Part shown: positions 34,482-42,271 of the stretch, piece after piece
Numbering within the stretch: position 1 is the first letter of the stretch
Layout of the letters: the number at the start of each line of letters is the position of its first letter
Origin: an uncultured Collinsella sp.
Lineage (GTDB): Bacteria; Actinomycetota; Coriobacteriia; Coriobacteriales; Coriobacteriaceae
Assembly (NCBI GenBank): GCA_900552155.1
Contig: URYU01000001.1
Coordinates: 1-59,794, forward strand
Direction of reading: 5' to 3'
DNA: 59,794 bases
The notes under the pieces: generated by a model
The model's input: only the letters and a program-made list of their open reading frames with translations
Database searches by the model: none
Told to the model about the DNA's origin: nothing
Made by a program: the position numbers and the translations under genes

Positions 34482-35723
34482 TTGACCGCCGCAACCACGC
34501 CTAAAAGTAAGCCAACCGCCGCCGCGCTCTCCCCCGCGCGCACCAAGCTCTGCCTGGCGCTGCTCGTGCTGTTGGGCTTTTCGCTCGGCTGCTCGGAGTT
34601 CGTAGTTATCGGCATCGAGAGCGACTTGGCAACGGAACTCGGCATCTCGCTTGCCACTGCGGGCCAGCTCATCAGCGTGTTCGCGCTCGTCTACGCTATC
34701 GCCACGCCGGTGCTTGCGCTCAGCACGGGGCGATTCCGCCGCTACCAGCTGCTCGTGTGCTACAGCATCGTCTTTGTGCTCGGCAACCTGGTCATGGCGT
34801 TGGCGCCCAACTTCCAGGTGCTGTTTATCTCGCGCATCATCCTGGGCTCCGTCTCGGGCGCACTGCTCGCCGTGGGCGTGACGTACATCCCCGAGCTGCT
34901 GTCCCCGCAGCAAACTTCGCTTGCCATCTCGGTAGTATATGGTGCGTTTTCCGTGGCAATGGTCTTTGTCACTTCGATCGGCAAGTTTGTAGCCGACACG
35001 CTTGATTGGCATGTAGCAATGTACGGCACGCTGACCTTTGCCGTTCTGATCTGCGGAGCGCTCGTGGCGTTTATGCCGCGCGCTGGGCAAACCGACGAGC
35101 CTGCCACCTTTCGCGAGCAGGCGGGACTTCTGCGCGAACCGAGCATCATCACCGGCATGCTCATCTTTTTGTTTGGCGTGGGGTCGGTCTACGTTTTCTA
35201 CGGCTACGTGACGCCTTATCTTGAGCAGGTGCTGGGCATGGGCACGGTCGAAGCCAGTACCACGCTTATGGCCTACGGCGTGTTCTGCCTGATCTCGAAC
35301 ATCCTGGGCGGATGGATCGATGCGCGCTTTGGTATGAAGGCGCTGCTTGTGACGTTTGTGCTGCAGGCTGCGGCGTTACTCGGGCTGTTTGCTGTGGGCG
35401 GCACCATGCCGCTCGCGCTGGTCTTTGTTTTTAGCTTGGCGCTGCTCATGTACCTGTTCTCGGTATCGTGCATCACGCACTTTATGGACGTGGCACGCAG
35501 CCGCCATCCCAAGTCGATGGTACTCGCAAGTTCGGTGGAGCCCATGGCGTTTAACGTCGGCATCTCGTTTGGCACCGCAGTGGGCGGCGCCGTGGTAAGC
35601 AGCGTTGGCATTGCGCACGTGGGCGCCGTGGGCGCCGCGTTCTCGCTTGTGGCCTGGGCTCTTACGCTGGTGACAATTAAACTGGCACGCTGGGAGCGCA
35701 AGCGGACGAGGGGGCAAGCGTAG
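34482..35723 (+). CDS. MFS transporter, DHA1-type efflux
   Basis: About 413 residues with 12 predicted helices. It shows GIESDLATELGIS in the first loop, STGRFRRYQLLV between helices 2 and 3 (the MFS loop motif) and GGWIDARFGMKALLV in the second half, typical of AraJ/Bcr-type proton-driven exporters. The start is uncertain: TTG at 34482 follows GGAG by 8 nt, and a GTG at 34473 is the alternative. It is divergent from the LpdD-Nudix gene and could export a decarboxylation product or an unrelated drug. Confidence 0.8.
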   Translation: MTAATTPKSKPTAAALSPARTKLCLALLVLLGFSLGCSEFVVIGIESDLATELGISLATAGQLISVFALVYAIATPVLALSTGRFRRYQLLVCYSIVFVLGNLVMALAPNFQVLFISRIILGSVSGALLAVGVTYIPELLSPQQTSLAISVVYGAFSVAMVFVTSIGKFVADTLDWHVAMYGTLTFAVLICGALVAFMPRAGQTDEPATFREQAGLLREPSIITGMLIFLFGVGSVYVFYGYVTPYLEQVLGMGTVEASTTLMAYGVFCLISNILGGWIDARFGMKALLVTFVLQAAALLGLFAVGGTMPLALVFVFSLALLMYLFSVSCITHFMDVARSRHPKSMVLASSVEPMAFNVGISFGTAVGGAVVSSVGIAHVGAVGAAFSLVAWALTLVTIKLARWERKRTRGQA

Positions 35724-35769
35724 GCGCAATAATCGAGTCCATCGATACCGATTGAAAAGGAAACCGCAT

Positions 35770-36216
35770 ATGCAACGCATTCTTTTTATCTGCCACGGCA
35801 ATATCTGTCGCTCGACGATGGCCGAGTCGGTGTTTACCGAGCTGGTGTGTCGTACTGGACGCGAGGCAGAATTTGTCATCGATTCTGCCGCAACCTCGAC
35901 CGAGGAGATTGGCAACCCGCCACACCATGGCACCGTTGCCAAGCTGCGCGAGATCGGGGTTCCTGTCGTTGCCCACCGTGCGCGCCAGGTACGTCGCGCA
36001 GAGTATGGCAACTGGGATCACATTGTCTATATGGATGCTGAGAACGCACGTGGCCTGCGTCGCATCTTTGGCGATGACCCCGACGGCAAGATTACGCGCT
36101 TGCTCGATTGGACCGAGCGCCCCGGCGACGTGGCCGATCCGTGGTACACGGGCAACTTTGATGCCACGTACCGCGACGTGCTCGCCGGCTGCACGGCCAT
36201 GCTCGAGCAGCTGTAG
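35770..36216 (+). CDS. Low-molecular-weight protein tyrosine phosphatase
   Basis: 148 residues. The catalytic P-loop is CHGNICRS at residues 8-15 (family CxGNxCRS) and the general acid lies in the DPWY segment near residue 125. Cytosolic removal of phosphate from tyrosine (or arginine) in proteins is expected. The ATG at 35770 follows AAAAGGAAA and begins the conserved strand. Confidence 0.92.
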   Translation: MQRILFICHGNICRSTMAESVFTELVCRTGREAEFVIDSAATSTEEIGNPPHHGTVAKLREIGVPVVAHRARQVRRAEYGNWDHIVYMDAENARGLRRIFGDDPDGKITRLLDWTERPGDVADPWYTGNFDATYRDVLAGCTAMLEQL

Positions 36217-36261
36217 GTACTCGGGCGGCGCGGACACACGGGCCACGCCATCGGCATAAAA

Positions 36262-36386
36262 CGAGCGTGGATTTTTCTCCCGCATACAAATTGAACGTGG
36301 ACAATCTCCCACTTCGAGCGCGAAACGGCGCTCTAAACGGGAGATTGTCCACGCTCATTATCTCGGTGAGAGAAAATCCACGCTCG
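36262..36386. repeat. Nested inverted repeat between convergent genes
   Basis: Three stems inside each other: outer CGAGCGTGGATTTT (36262-36275) with AAAATCCACGCTCG (36373-36386), middle CGTGGACAATCTCCC (36296-36310) with GGGAGATTGTCCACG (36339-36353), inner GAGCGC/GCGCTC at 36316-36333. Outer and middle arms share the GCGTGGA/ACGTGGA theme. It may end transcription from both sides. Confidence 0.8.
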
Positions 36387-36387
36387 A

Positions 36388-36717
36388 CTACTCGTCGACG
36401 ATCTCGGCGAGCCAGACGTTCAACGTATCGACCTCGGGGCAGCAGAACTTTGCCGTACCAGGCTCGTTACCGGGCACGGTTCCGCCGTAGCGCAGGATAT
36501 CGATATAGGGAAAGCCCACATGGCAGGCCATGGCGCACATCTTGCCGCGATCTCGGTCAAAGTCAAAGACATCGCCCGGCTTGTGACCATGGTGGCAGCG
36601 GCACGCACCCAGCTGGTCCACGCAACTCACGCGGATACGCGGACGCTTGCCGCGCGGGGCACCGAGCGGCTTGTTCTCGCCCGCTACCTCGGTGCCGCTC
36701 TCGTCGGCGTTACTCAT
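36388..36717 (-). CDS. TIGR04076-like small Cys-rich protein
   Basis: 109 residues. The pattern CRCHHGHKPGDVFDFD, then GKMCAMACHVGFPYIDILRYGG, then KFCCPEVD fits a family of short proteins of unknown function found in anaerobes and often annotated TIGR04076. Six or more Cys and several His suggest metal binding. Its ATG overlaps the stop of the kinase gene (ATGAGTAA), so translation is coupled. Confidence 0.7.
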   Translation of the reverse strand: MSNADESGTEVAGENKPLGAPRGKRPRIRVSCVDQLGACRCHHGHKPGDVFDFDRDRGKMCAMACHVGFPYIDILRYGGTVPGNEPGTAKFCCPEVDTLNVWLAEIVDE

Positions 36718-37534
36718 GGTCAATCACATCCAGGCAGGCCTCGATGGGAAGGCCGGCGGACTTATCCTCCTGGTCGGCATTGCGCTCGATAAGCTCGGCT
36801 ACCACGCGCATGGCATCGCTCGTCGCGCGCTGCAGACTCCAACCTGCCATAACGCGGCCGACGAGCACCGCCGAGAACGTGTCGCCCGTGCCCGGGAAGT
36901 AGACCGGGATCAGGTCGAAGGGAATCGTAAAGTACTCCCCCGCCACATGGTCGTAACCGATGACGACATTCGCACCGTCGACCACAGCGCTCGTAATGAC
37001 CACCGACTTGGCGCCCAGGGCACGCACGGCATCCACAAGAGTGCGGCCCTCATCGGGCGTGATTTGCTCGGCAATGGGCGTATCGGTAAGCAGGCACGCC
37101 TCGGTGTAGTTTGGCACCGCATAGTCGGCGCACTCGAGCAGGCTACACATGAGACCGATCGTGGACTCGGGCACGCCGGCGTAGAGCTTGCCGTTGTCGC
37201 CCATGATGGGGTCAACGAACACCTTGGTGCCCTTTTGCGCGCGACGGTGGCAGAAGTCCGAAATGATGCGCGTCTCTTCCTCGGTCACGATAAAGCCGGT
37301 GGAGATGGCGTCGAACTCAAAGCCGAGCTCCTCCCAGATGGCGAGGCTCTGGCGCACGTACTCGGTGGTGTCGTGGATGCAGAACTTGGGATAGTTGAGT
37401 GTATCGGACACCAGCGCCGTTGGCAGGTTGTGGATGCGATAGCCCATGTGCGACAGCACCGGCAGCATGGCGGAAAGCGCGACCTTGCCGTAGCCGCACA
37501 TATCGTTGATCAGCAGCAGCTGAGTGTTCTTCAT
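36710..37534 (-). CDS. Pyridoxal/pyridoxamine kinase-like protein
   Basis: 274 residues, ribokinase-fold vitamin B6 kinase of the PdxY/PdxK type: NDMCGYGKVALSAMLPVLSHMG at the N-terminus, DPIMGDNGKLY near residue 108 and the anion hole PGTGDTFSAVLVG near 220 with the catalytic Asp. It would phosphorylate pyridoxal or pyridoxamine in salvage. A hydroxymethylpyrimidine kinase role is less likely. The ATG at 37534 follows GGGAGA. Coupled with the TIGR04076-like gene. Confidence 0.87.
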   Translation of the reverse strand: MKNTQLLLINDMCGYGKVALSAMLPVLSHMGYRIHNLPTALVSDTLNYPKFCIHDTTEYVRQSLAIWEELGFEFDAISTGFIVTEEETRIISDFCHRRAQKGTKVFVDPIMGDNGKLYAGVPESTIGLMCSLLECADYAVPNYTEACLLTDTPIAEQITPDEGRTLVDAVRALGAKSVVITSAVVDGANVVIGYDHVAGEYFTIPFDLIPVYFPGTGDTFSAVLVGRVMAGWSLQRATSDAMRVVAELIERNADQEDKSAGLPIEACLDVIDHE

Positions 37535-37664
37535 GAGGGTCTCCCTTGGTTCGGGCACGGCGCAGCAGCGCCACAGTGCGATTAAGTGTAGCGCAGGGAA
37601 CGTTGTGAGCGGGCGCTACGGTCGCGAAGAGCGCATTGTTGCGAAAAGGTTTCGGAAATGGGGG

Positions 37665-37766
37665 GGGCATAGGCCTTGTGGCCATGCCCGACGATTAAAC
37701 GTCAGATTGCCGCTTAGGAGCGTTTGCAGCGTCGAGCCGTTACGCGGTTTGGTAAAACCGCGTAAC
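37665..37766 (-). repeat. Bipartite structured intergenic repeat, copy 4 (partial)
   Basis: Hairpin one (37739-37766, 12-bp arms, loop GGTA) and the conserved CGACGCTGC are intact, and the central hairpin (37665-37689) keeps the bulge, with GGCC/GGCC replacing GACC/GGTC and loop TTGT. The outer stem can no longer be recognised, so this copy is degraded. It lies between the divergent kinase and MarR genes, not after a stop codon. Confidence 0.75.
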
Positions 37767-37781
37767 CACTAGTTTGGTACC

Positions 37782-37810
37782 TTGACATTCATTTCTCATG
37801 CTCCTAGATT
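37782..37810 (+). promoter_or_regulatory. Promoter of the marR-ABC exporter operon
   Basis: TTGACA (37782-37787) and TAGATT (37805-37810) with a 17-nt spacer, about 55 nt upstream of the MarR start. It is the clearest sigma-70 type promoter in the window. Confidence 0.75.
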
Positions 37811-37811
37811 G

Positions 37812-37841
37812 GTTAGGCACAAAACAATTCCACTACCTAAC
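37812..37841. promoter_or_regulatory. Inverted repeat downstream of the -10 box, candidate MarR operator
   Basis: GTTAGG (37812-37817) and CCTAAC (37836-37841) are 18 nt apart and begin right after the -10 box, where a bound repressor would block transcription. Autoregulation by the MarR protein is inference. Confidence 0.5.
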
Positions 37842-37865
37842 TAAAGAAAGGAGCAACACTAATTC

Positions 37866-38372
37866 ATGTGCGACGAACCTCTTAACCTTTGTTCGCACGA
37901 GCCCGGCGGCGACCCGTCACAGCCGGCGGATGCACCCGAAGCGGTTAGCTCCGAAGACAAGCTTGCCAAGCGCATCCTCAATGGCCTGGGCTTTTGCGGC
38001 CATTACATGCATTTTCATGGCGGAGGCGTGTCCGGCAAGGCGCCCATCATCTGCCTGCTGGCCAAGCAACCCGGCGGCGAGATGTCGCAGCAGGAACTCG
38101 GCATGCACTTTGACCTCAAGCCGGGGTCGCTTTCCGAGATCCTGTCCAAGCTCGAGCTCAACGGCCTCATCGAGCGCAGCCGTAACCCCAAGGATCGACG
38201 GCAGCTCACCATTCGCCTGACCGAAACCGGCCGGGAAAACGCCCGCATCGACCAGGCAGCCCGCATTCGCTTTAGAGAGCAGGCCTTTAGTGCCCTCACC
38301 CACGACGAGCGCGAGCAGCTCGCCGAAATGCTCGAGAAAATCCGTGTAACCTGGGAGGAACTGGATGATTAA
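37866..38372 (+). CDS. MarR-family transcriptional regulator
   Basis: 168 residues with a winged helix: PGGEMSQQELGMHFDLKPGSLSEILSKLELNGLIERSRNPKDRRQLTIRLTETG, flanked by dimerisation helices. The 30-residue N-terminus is Cys- and Pro-containing and not conserved in the family. GGAG lies 12 nt before the ATG, a long spacing. It overlaps the first exporter gene by 8 nt (ATGATTAA), so it most likely controls that exporter in response to a drug-like ligand. Confidence 0.88.
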   Translation: MCDEPLNLCSHEPGGDPSQPADAPEAVSSEDKLAKRILNGLGFCGHYMHFHGGGVSGKAPIICLLAKQPGGEMSQQELGMHFDLKPGSLSEILSKLELNGLIERSRNPKDRRQLTIRLTETGRENARIDQAARIRFREQAFSALTHDEREQLAEMLEKIRVTWEELDD

Positions 38373-40179
38373 AACCCTCATGGGCAGCATCCGCGACTAC
38401 ATGAAAGTCACCGTTGCCACGCCGTTGCTCGTGCTTGGCGAGGTGCTCTGCGAGATGCTGATTCCATTTATCACCGCCAACCTGATCGACGCCATCAAAG
38501 ACGGCGCCACCGTAGCCGAGATGGTTCCCACCGCGGGCTTTTTGGTGCTCATCGCGCTGACGTCGCTTGCCTTTGGCGCCGCTGCCGGCGTCACCTGCAG
38601 CCACGCGAGCTGCGGCTTCGCCAAGAACCTGCGTCACGACCTGTTCTACAAGATCCAGACGTTCAGCTTTGCCAACATCGATGAGTTCTCGAGCTCCTCG
38701 CTCGTCACGCGCCTGACCACCGACATCAACAACGTGCAGCAGGCCTTTATGATGATCATCCGCATCGCCGTGCGCGCGCCGTTGGTATTGATCTTCGCCT
38801 TTACCATGGCGTTTATCATGGGCGGCAGCGTTGCCATGGTCTACCTGATCATCATCCCGCTGCTGGGCTTTGGACTGTTCTTTATCATCTTTAAGGTGCG
38901 CCCCATCTTCTCGCGCGTGTTCCACAAGTACGACGCCCTTAACGAGTCCGTCGAGGAAAACGTCACCGGCATGCGCGTGGTCAAGAGCTACGTGCGCGAA
39001 GACTTTGAGAAGGAGAAGTTCTCGACCGCCGCACGCGACGTCCAGATGGACTTCACCCGCGCCGAGAAGCTGCTCGCCTTTAACAACCCCATGATGAACA
39101 TCTGCGTCAACGGCGCATTTGTCGTCATCATCTACCTGGGCTCCAAGCTCATCATCACGAGCCAGGGCACGCTGTTCGACGTGGGCCAGCTCTCCTCGAT
39201 CTTTACCTATGGCTTCCAAATCCTCATGAGCCTGATGCAGCTGTCGACGATCTTTGTCATGGTGACCATGGCCGACGAATCGGCGCACCGCATCACCGAG
39301 GTGCTAGCCGCCGAGCCCACGATCGCCGATCCCGCCGAGCCCGTGCTCGAGGTCGCCGATGGCTCCATCGACTTTGACCACGTGAGCTTTAAGTATTCCG
39401 CGCATGCGAAGCGCCAGGCGCTCGACGATATCGACCTGCACATTAAGAGCGGTGAGACCATCGGCATCATCGGCGGCACCGGCTCGGCCAAGTCCACGCT
39501 TGTAAACCTCATCGCCCGCCTGTACGACGCCACCGAAGGCACCGTGCGCGTGGGCGGCGTGGATGTGCGCGACTACGAGCTGGACGCCCTGCGCCACCAG
39601 GTAGCCATGGTGCTACAGAAAAACGTGCTGTTTAGCGGCACGATTGCCGAGAACCTGCGTTGGGGCGACCCGAACGCCACCGACGAAGAGGTCCGCGAGG
39701 CGGCACATCTGGCCTGCGCCGACGAGTTTGTCGATGGCTTCCCCAAGGGCTATGACACCTGGATCGAGCAGGGCGGCTCCAATGTCTCGGGCGGTCAGAA
39801 GCAGCGCCTGTGCATTGCACGTGCCCTGCTGCGTCGCCCCAAGATCTTGATCCTGGACGACTCCACCAGCGCCGTCGACACCAAGACCGACGCCAAGATC
39901 CGCGCAGGGCTGGCAAGCTATCTGCCCAACACGACCAAGCTCATCATCGCCCAGCGCATTAGCTCCGTGCAGGATGCAGACCGCATCATCGTCATGGAGG
40001 GCGGCCGTATCGCTCAGATCGGCAGCCATGACGAGCTACTCAAGACGAGCGAGATCTACCGCGAGACCTTCACCTCGCAAAACAAGATGTCTGCCGAGGG
40101 CGAAGAGGCCGTCGAAGCCGACACCGAGGCATCCGCAACACAAGCTCAGACCCAGGAAGGAGGCGAGGCACATGAGTAA
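38365..40179 (+). CDS. Heterodimeric ABC exporter subunit with degenerate ATP site
   Basis: 604 residues: six membrane helices (to about 320), then the nucleotide domain with Walker A GGTGSAKST and signature VSGGQKQR. The residue after Walker B is Asp (ILILDDSTSAVD) instead of the catalytic Glu, and the H-loop reads IIAQRISS, Gln for His. These changes mark the non-hydrolysing half of BmrCD/TM287-288-type exporters. A 30-residue acidic tail ends the protein. The stop overlaps the next gene (ATGAGTAA). Confidence 0.92.
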   Translation: MIKTLMGSIRDYMKVTVATPLLVLGEVLCEMLIPFITANLIDAIKDGATVAEMVPTAGFLVLIALTSLAFGAAAGVTCSHASCGFAKNLRHDLFYKIQTFSFANIDEFSSSSLVTRLTTDINNVQQAFMMIIRIAVRAPLVLIFAFTMAFIMGGSVAMVYLIIIPLLGFGLFFIIFKVRPIFSRVFHKYDALNESVEENVTGMRVVKSYVREDFEKEKFSTAARDVQMDFTRAEKLLAFNNPMMNICVNGAFVVIIYLGSKLIITSQGTLFDVGQLSSIFTYGFQILMSLMQLSTIFVMVTMADESAHRITEVLAAEPTIADPAEPVLEVADGSIDFDHVSFKYSAHAKRQALDDIDLHIKSGETIGIIGGTGSAKSTLVNLIARLYDATEGTVRVGGVDVRDYELDALRHQVAMVLQKNVLFSGTIAENLRWGDPNATDEEVREAAHLACADEFVDGFPKGYDTWIEQGGSNVSGGQKQRLCIARALLRRPKILILDDSTSAVDTKTDAKIRAGLASYLPNTTKLIIAQRISSVQDADRIIVMEGGRIAQIGSHDELLKTSEIYRETFTSQNKMSAEGEEAVEADTEASATQAQTQEGGEAHE

Positions 40180-42091
40180 GGCAACGACCGCCGAGCGCGC
40201 GCTCAACCGCAAGGGTGGCACCATGTCGCGCCTCATCAAGACGCTCTTTGGCTTCTACCCCGTGCTTTTGCCCCTCGTCGTCGTCGGCGTGGTGCTCTGC
40301 GCCATCATCAACTCCATCGGCGCGACCTTCCTTCAGAGCGCCCTGCAGATTATTAGCGAATCGTGGCAGTCGGGCGATTGGGAAGCTGCACAGCCCAAGA
40401 TCGCACAGCTCGTGACCACCCTCGCCTGCATCTACGGCGTCGGCATCCTGTCCTCGCTGTTCTGGAACCGCGCCATGGCCATCGTCACGCAGGGCTCGCT
40501 CGAGAAGCTTCGCGAGAAGATGTTCAACCGCATGCAGGACCTGCCGATCCGCTACTTCGACACGCACCAGCGCGGCGACATCATGAGCCACTACACCAAC
40601 GACATCGACACGCTGCGCCAGATGATCAGCCAGTCGCTGCCCAACCTGCTCATGACGACCATCGTCATCGTCACGGTGTTCTTTATCATGCTGTACTACA
40701 GCGTTTGGATGTGCCTGGTCATTGTGGCAGGCGTCGCCTTTATGACCTTTATGACCAAGCTGCTCGGCTCCAACTCCGCGCGCTTCTTTATTGCGCAGCA
40801 GACCGAGCTCGGCGTTGTCGAGGGCCATATCGAGGAAGTCATGAACGGCCAGAAGGTCGTCAAGGCATTCTGCCACGAGTCTGCCGCAGAGGCCGATTTT
40901 GACGAGCGCAACGAAAAGCTCTTCGAGGTCTCGCAGAAGGCCAACATGTACGCCAACATCCTCATGCCCATCCTTATGAACCTGGGAAACCTGCTCTACG
41001 TGCTGGTCGCACTGGCAGGCGGCATTTTCCTGGCGCTGGGCGTGCCCAACCTGAGCATCTCGGGCATGGCGCTGTCCATCGCCGTCGTGGTGCCGTTCCT
41101 CAACATGACCAAGCAGTTCTGCGGACAGATCGGCCAGATCTCGCAGCAGATCAACGCCGTGGTCATGGGCCTCGCCGGCGCCGACCGTATCTTTGAGCTC
41201 ATCGACGAGGAGCCCGAAGCCGACGAAGGCTATGTGACGCTCGTCAACGCTCAGGTGAACCCCGACACCTGGCAACTCGAGGAGGCCGACCACCACACCG
41301 GCATGTGGGCGTGGAAACATCCGCACCGCGCAACCGGCGAGATCGAGTACGTGCCGCTGCGCGGCGACCTGGTCATGGACAACGTCGACTTTGGCTACAC
41401 GCCCGACCACGAGGTGCTGCACGGCGTGTCCGTGTTTGCCAAGCCGGGCCAGAAGGTCGCGTTTGTCGGCGCCACCGGTGCCGGTAAGACGACCATCACC
41501 AACCTCATCAACCGCTTCTACGACATCGCCGACGGCAAGATCCGCTACGACGGCATCAACGTCAACAAGATCCGCAAGGCTGATCTGCGCCGCTCGCTGG
41601 GCGTCGTGCTGCAGGACGTGAACCTGTTCACCGGCACCGTGATGGACAACATCCGCTACGGCAACCTGGACGCTACCGACGAGGAGTGCGTCGCGGCGGC
41701 CAAGCTCGCGGGCGCGGACGACTTTATCACCCGCCTGCCCGACGGCTACGACACCATGCTCACCGGCAACGGCGCACAGCTGTCGCAGGGCCAGCGCCAG
41801 CTGATTTCGATCGCACGCGCCGCCGTCGCCGATCCGCCGGCGATGATTCTGGACGAGGCCACGTCGAGCATTGACACCCGCACCGAGGCCATCGTGCAGG
41901 CGGGCATGGACAAGCTCATGGAGGGCCGCACGACGTTTGTCATCGCGCACCGCCTGTCCACCGTGCGCAACTCCGACGCGATCATCTGCCTGGACCACGG
42001 CCGCATCATCGAGCGCGGCAGCCACGACGAGCTGATCGCCAAGCGCGGATATTACTACCAGCTCTACACCGGAGCGTTTGAGCTGGAGTAG
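40172..42091 (+). CDS. Heterodimeric ABC exporter subunit with catalytic ATP site
   Basis: 639 residues: six membrane helices, then a nucleotide domain with Walker A GATGAGKT, Walker B MILDEATSSID with the catalytic Glu and an intact H-loop VIAHRLST. Its signature is LSQGQRQL rather than LSGGQ; in the dimer this pairs with the degenerate site of the partner, a consistent asymmetric layout. About 60 extra residues, including GMWAWKHPHRATGEIEYVPLRG, lie between the membrane and nucleotide domains. AGGAAGGAGG precedes the ATG. Likely multidrug or lipid export. Confidence 0.93.
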   Translation: MSKATTAERALNRKGGTMSRLIKTLFGFYPVLLPLVVVGVVLCAIINSIGATFLQSALQIISESWQSGDWEAAQPKIAQLVTTLACIYGVGILSSLFWNRAMAIVTQGSLEKLREKMFNRMQDLPIRYFDTHQRGDIMSHYTNDIDTLRQMISQSLPNLLMTTIVIVTVFFIMLYYSVWMCLVIVAGVAFMTFMTKLLGSNSARFFIAQQTELGVVEGHIEEVMNGQKVVKAFCHESAAEADFDERNEKLFEVSQKANMYANILMPILMNLGNLLYVLVALAGGIFLALGVPNLSISGMALSIAVVVPFLNMTKQFCGQIGQISQQINAVVMGLAGADRIFELIDEEPEADEGYVTLVNAQVNPDTWQLEEADHHTGMWAWKHPHRATGEIEYVPLRGDLVMDNVDFGYTPDHEVLHGVSVFAKPGQKVAFVGATGAGKTTITNLINRFYDIADGKIRYDGINVNKIRKADLRRSLGVVLQDVNLFTGTVMDNIRYGNLDATDEECVAAAKLAGADDFITRLPDGYDTMLTGNGAQLSQGQRQLISIARAAVADPPAMILDEATSSIDTRTEAIVQAGMDKLMEGRTTFVIAHRLSTVRNSDAIICLDHGRIIERGSHDELIAKRGYYYQLYTGAFELE

Positions 42092-42102
42092 TTCGGCCCG
42101 CC

Positions 42103-42184
42103 GAGATGGCCGATTTGTCGCTCATTCGTCGGGCATGACTCTAAGGTCAATGCCCTCCTCTTTCGGGGCAAATCGACTCATCTC
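42103..42184 (+). repeat. Structured intergenic repeat, copy 5 (part two only, opposite orientation)
   Basis: The outer stem is GAGATG/CATCTC plus CGATTTG/CAAATCG, and the central hairpin at 42131-42155 is the reverse complement of the copy-1 core (GGGCAT, bulged T, GACC, loop, GTC, ATGCCC). It follows the exporter stop codon on the plus strand, so the orientation relative to the upstream gene is the same as in copies 1-3. Hairpin one is absent. Confidence 0.75.
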
Positions 42185-42216
42185 AACGACCCAAACACAA
42201 TGCGCCGCAACGAATA

Positions 42217-42252
42217 AAGCCTCCGCAGCCACACGAGCTGCGGAGGCTTTTC
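42217..42252. terminator. Bidirectional terminator between the exporter and GGDEF genes
   Basis: AAGCCTCCGCAGC (42217-42229) pairs with GCTGCGGAGGCTT (42237-42249), with T runs on the plus side and A-rich sequence on the other. It can serve both convergent genes. Confidence 0.85.
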
Positions 42253-42271
42253 TATGCCCTTTGTTACAAGC

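Noticed and set aside
34482..35723. Assigning the MFS gene firmly to the decarboxylase system
   Set aside because: It is divergent, separated by repeats, and of a broad drug-efflux class; the link is positional only.
40070..42025. 651-residue open frame antisense to the second ABC exporter gene
   Set aside because: It is an antisense shadow of a GC-rich gene with intact ABC motifs; it has no recognisable domain and no ribosome site.
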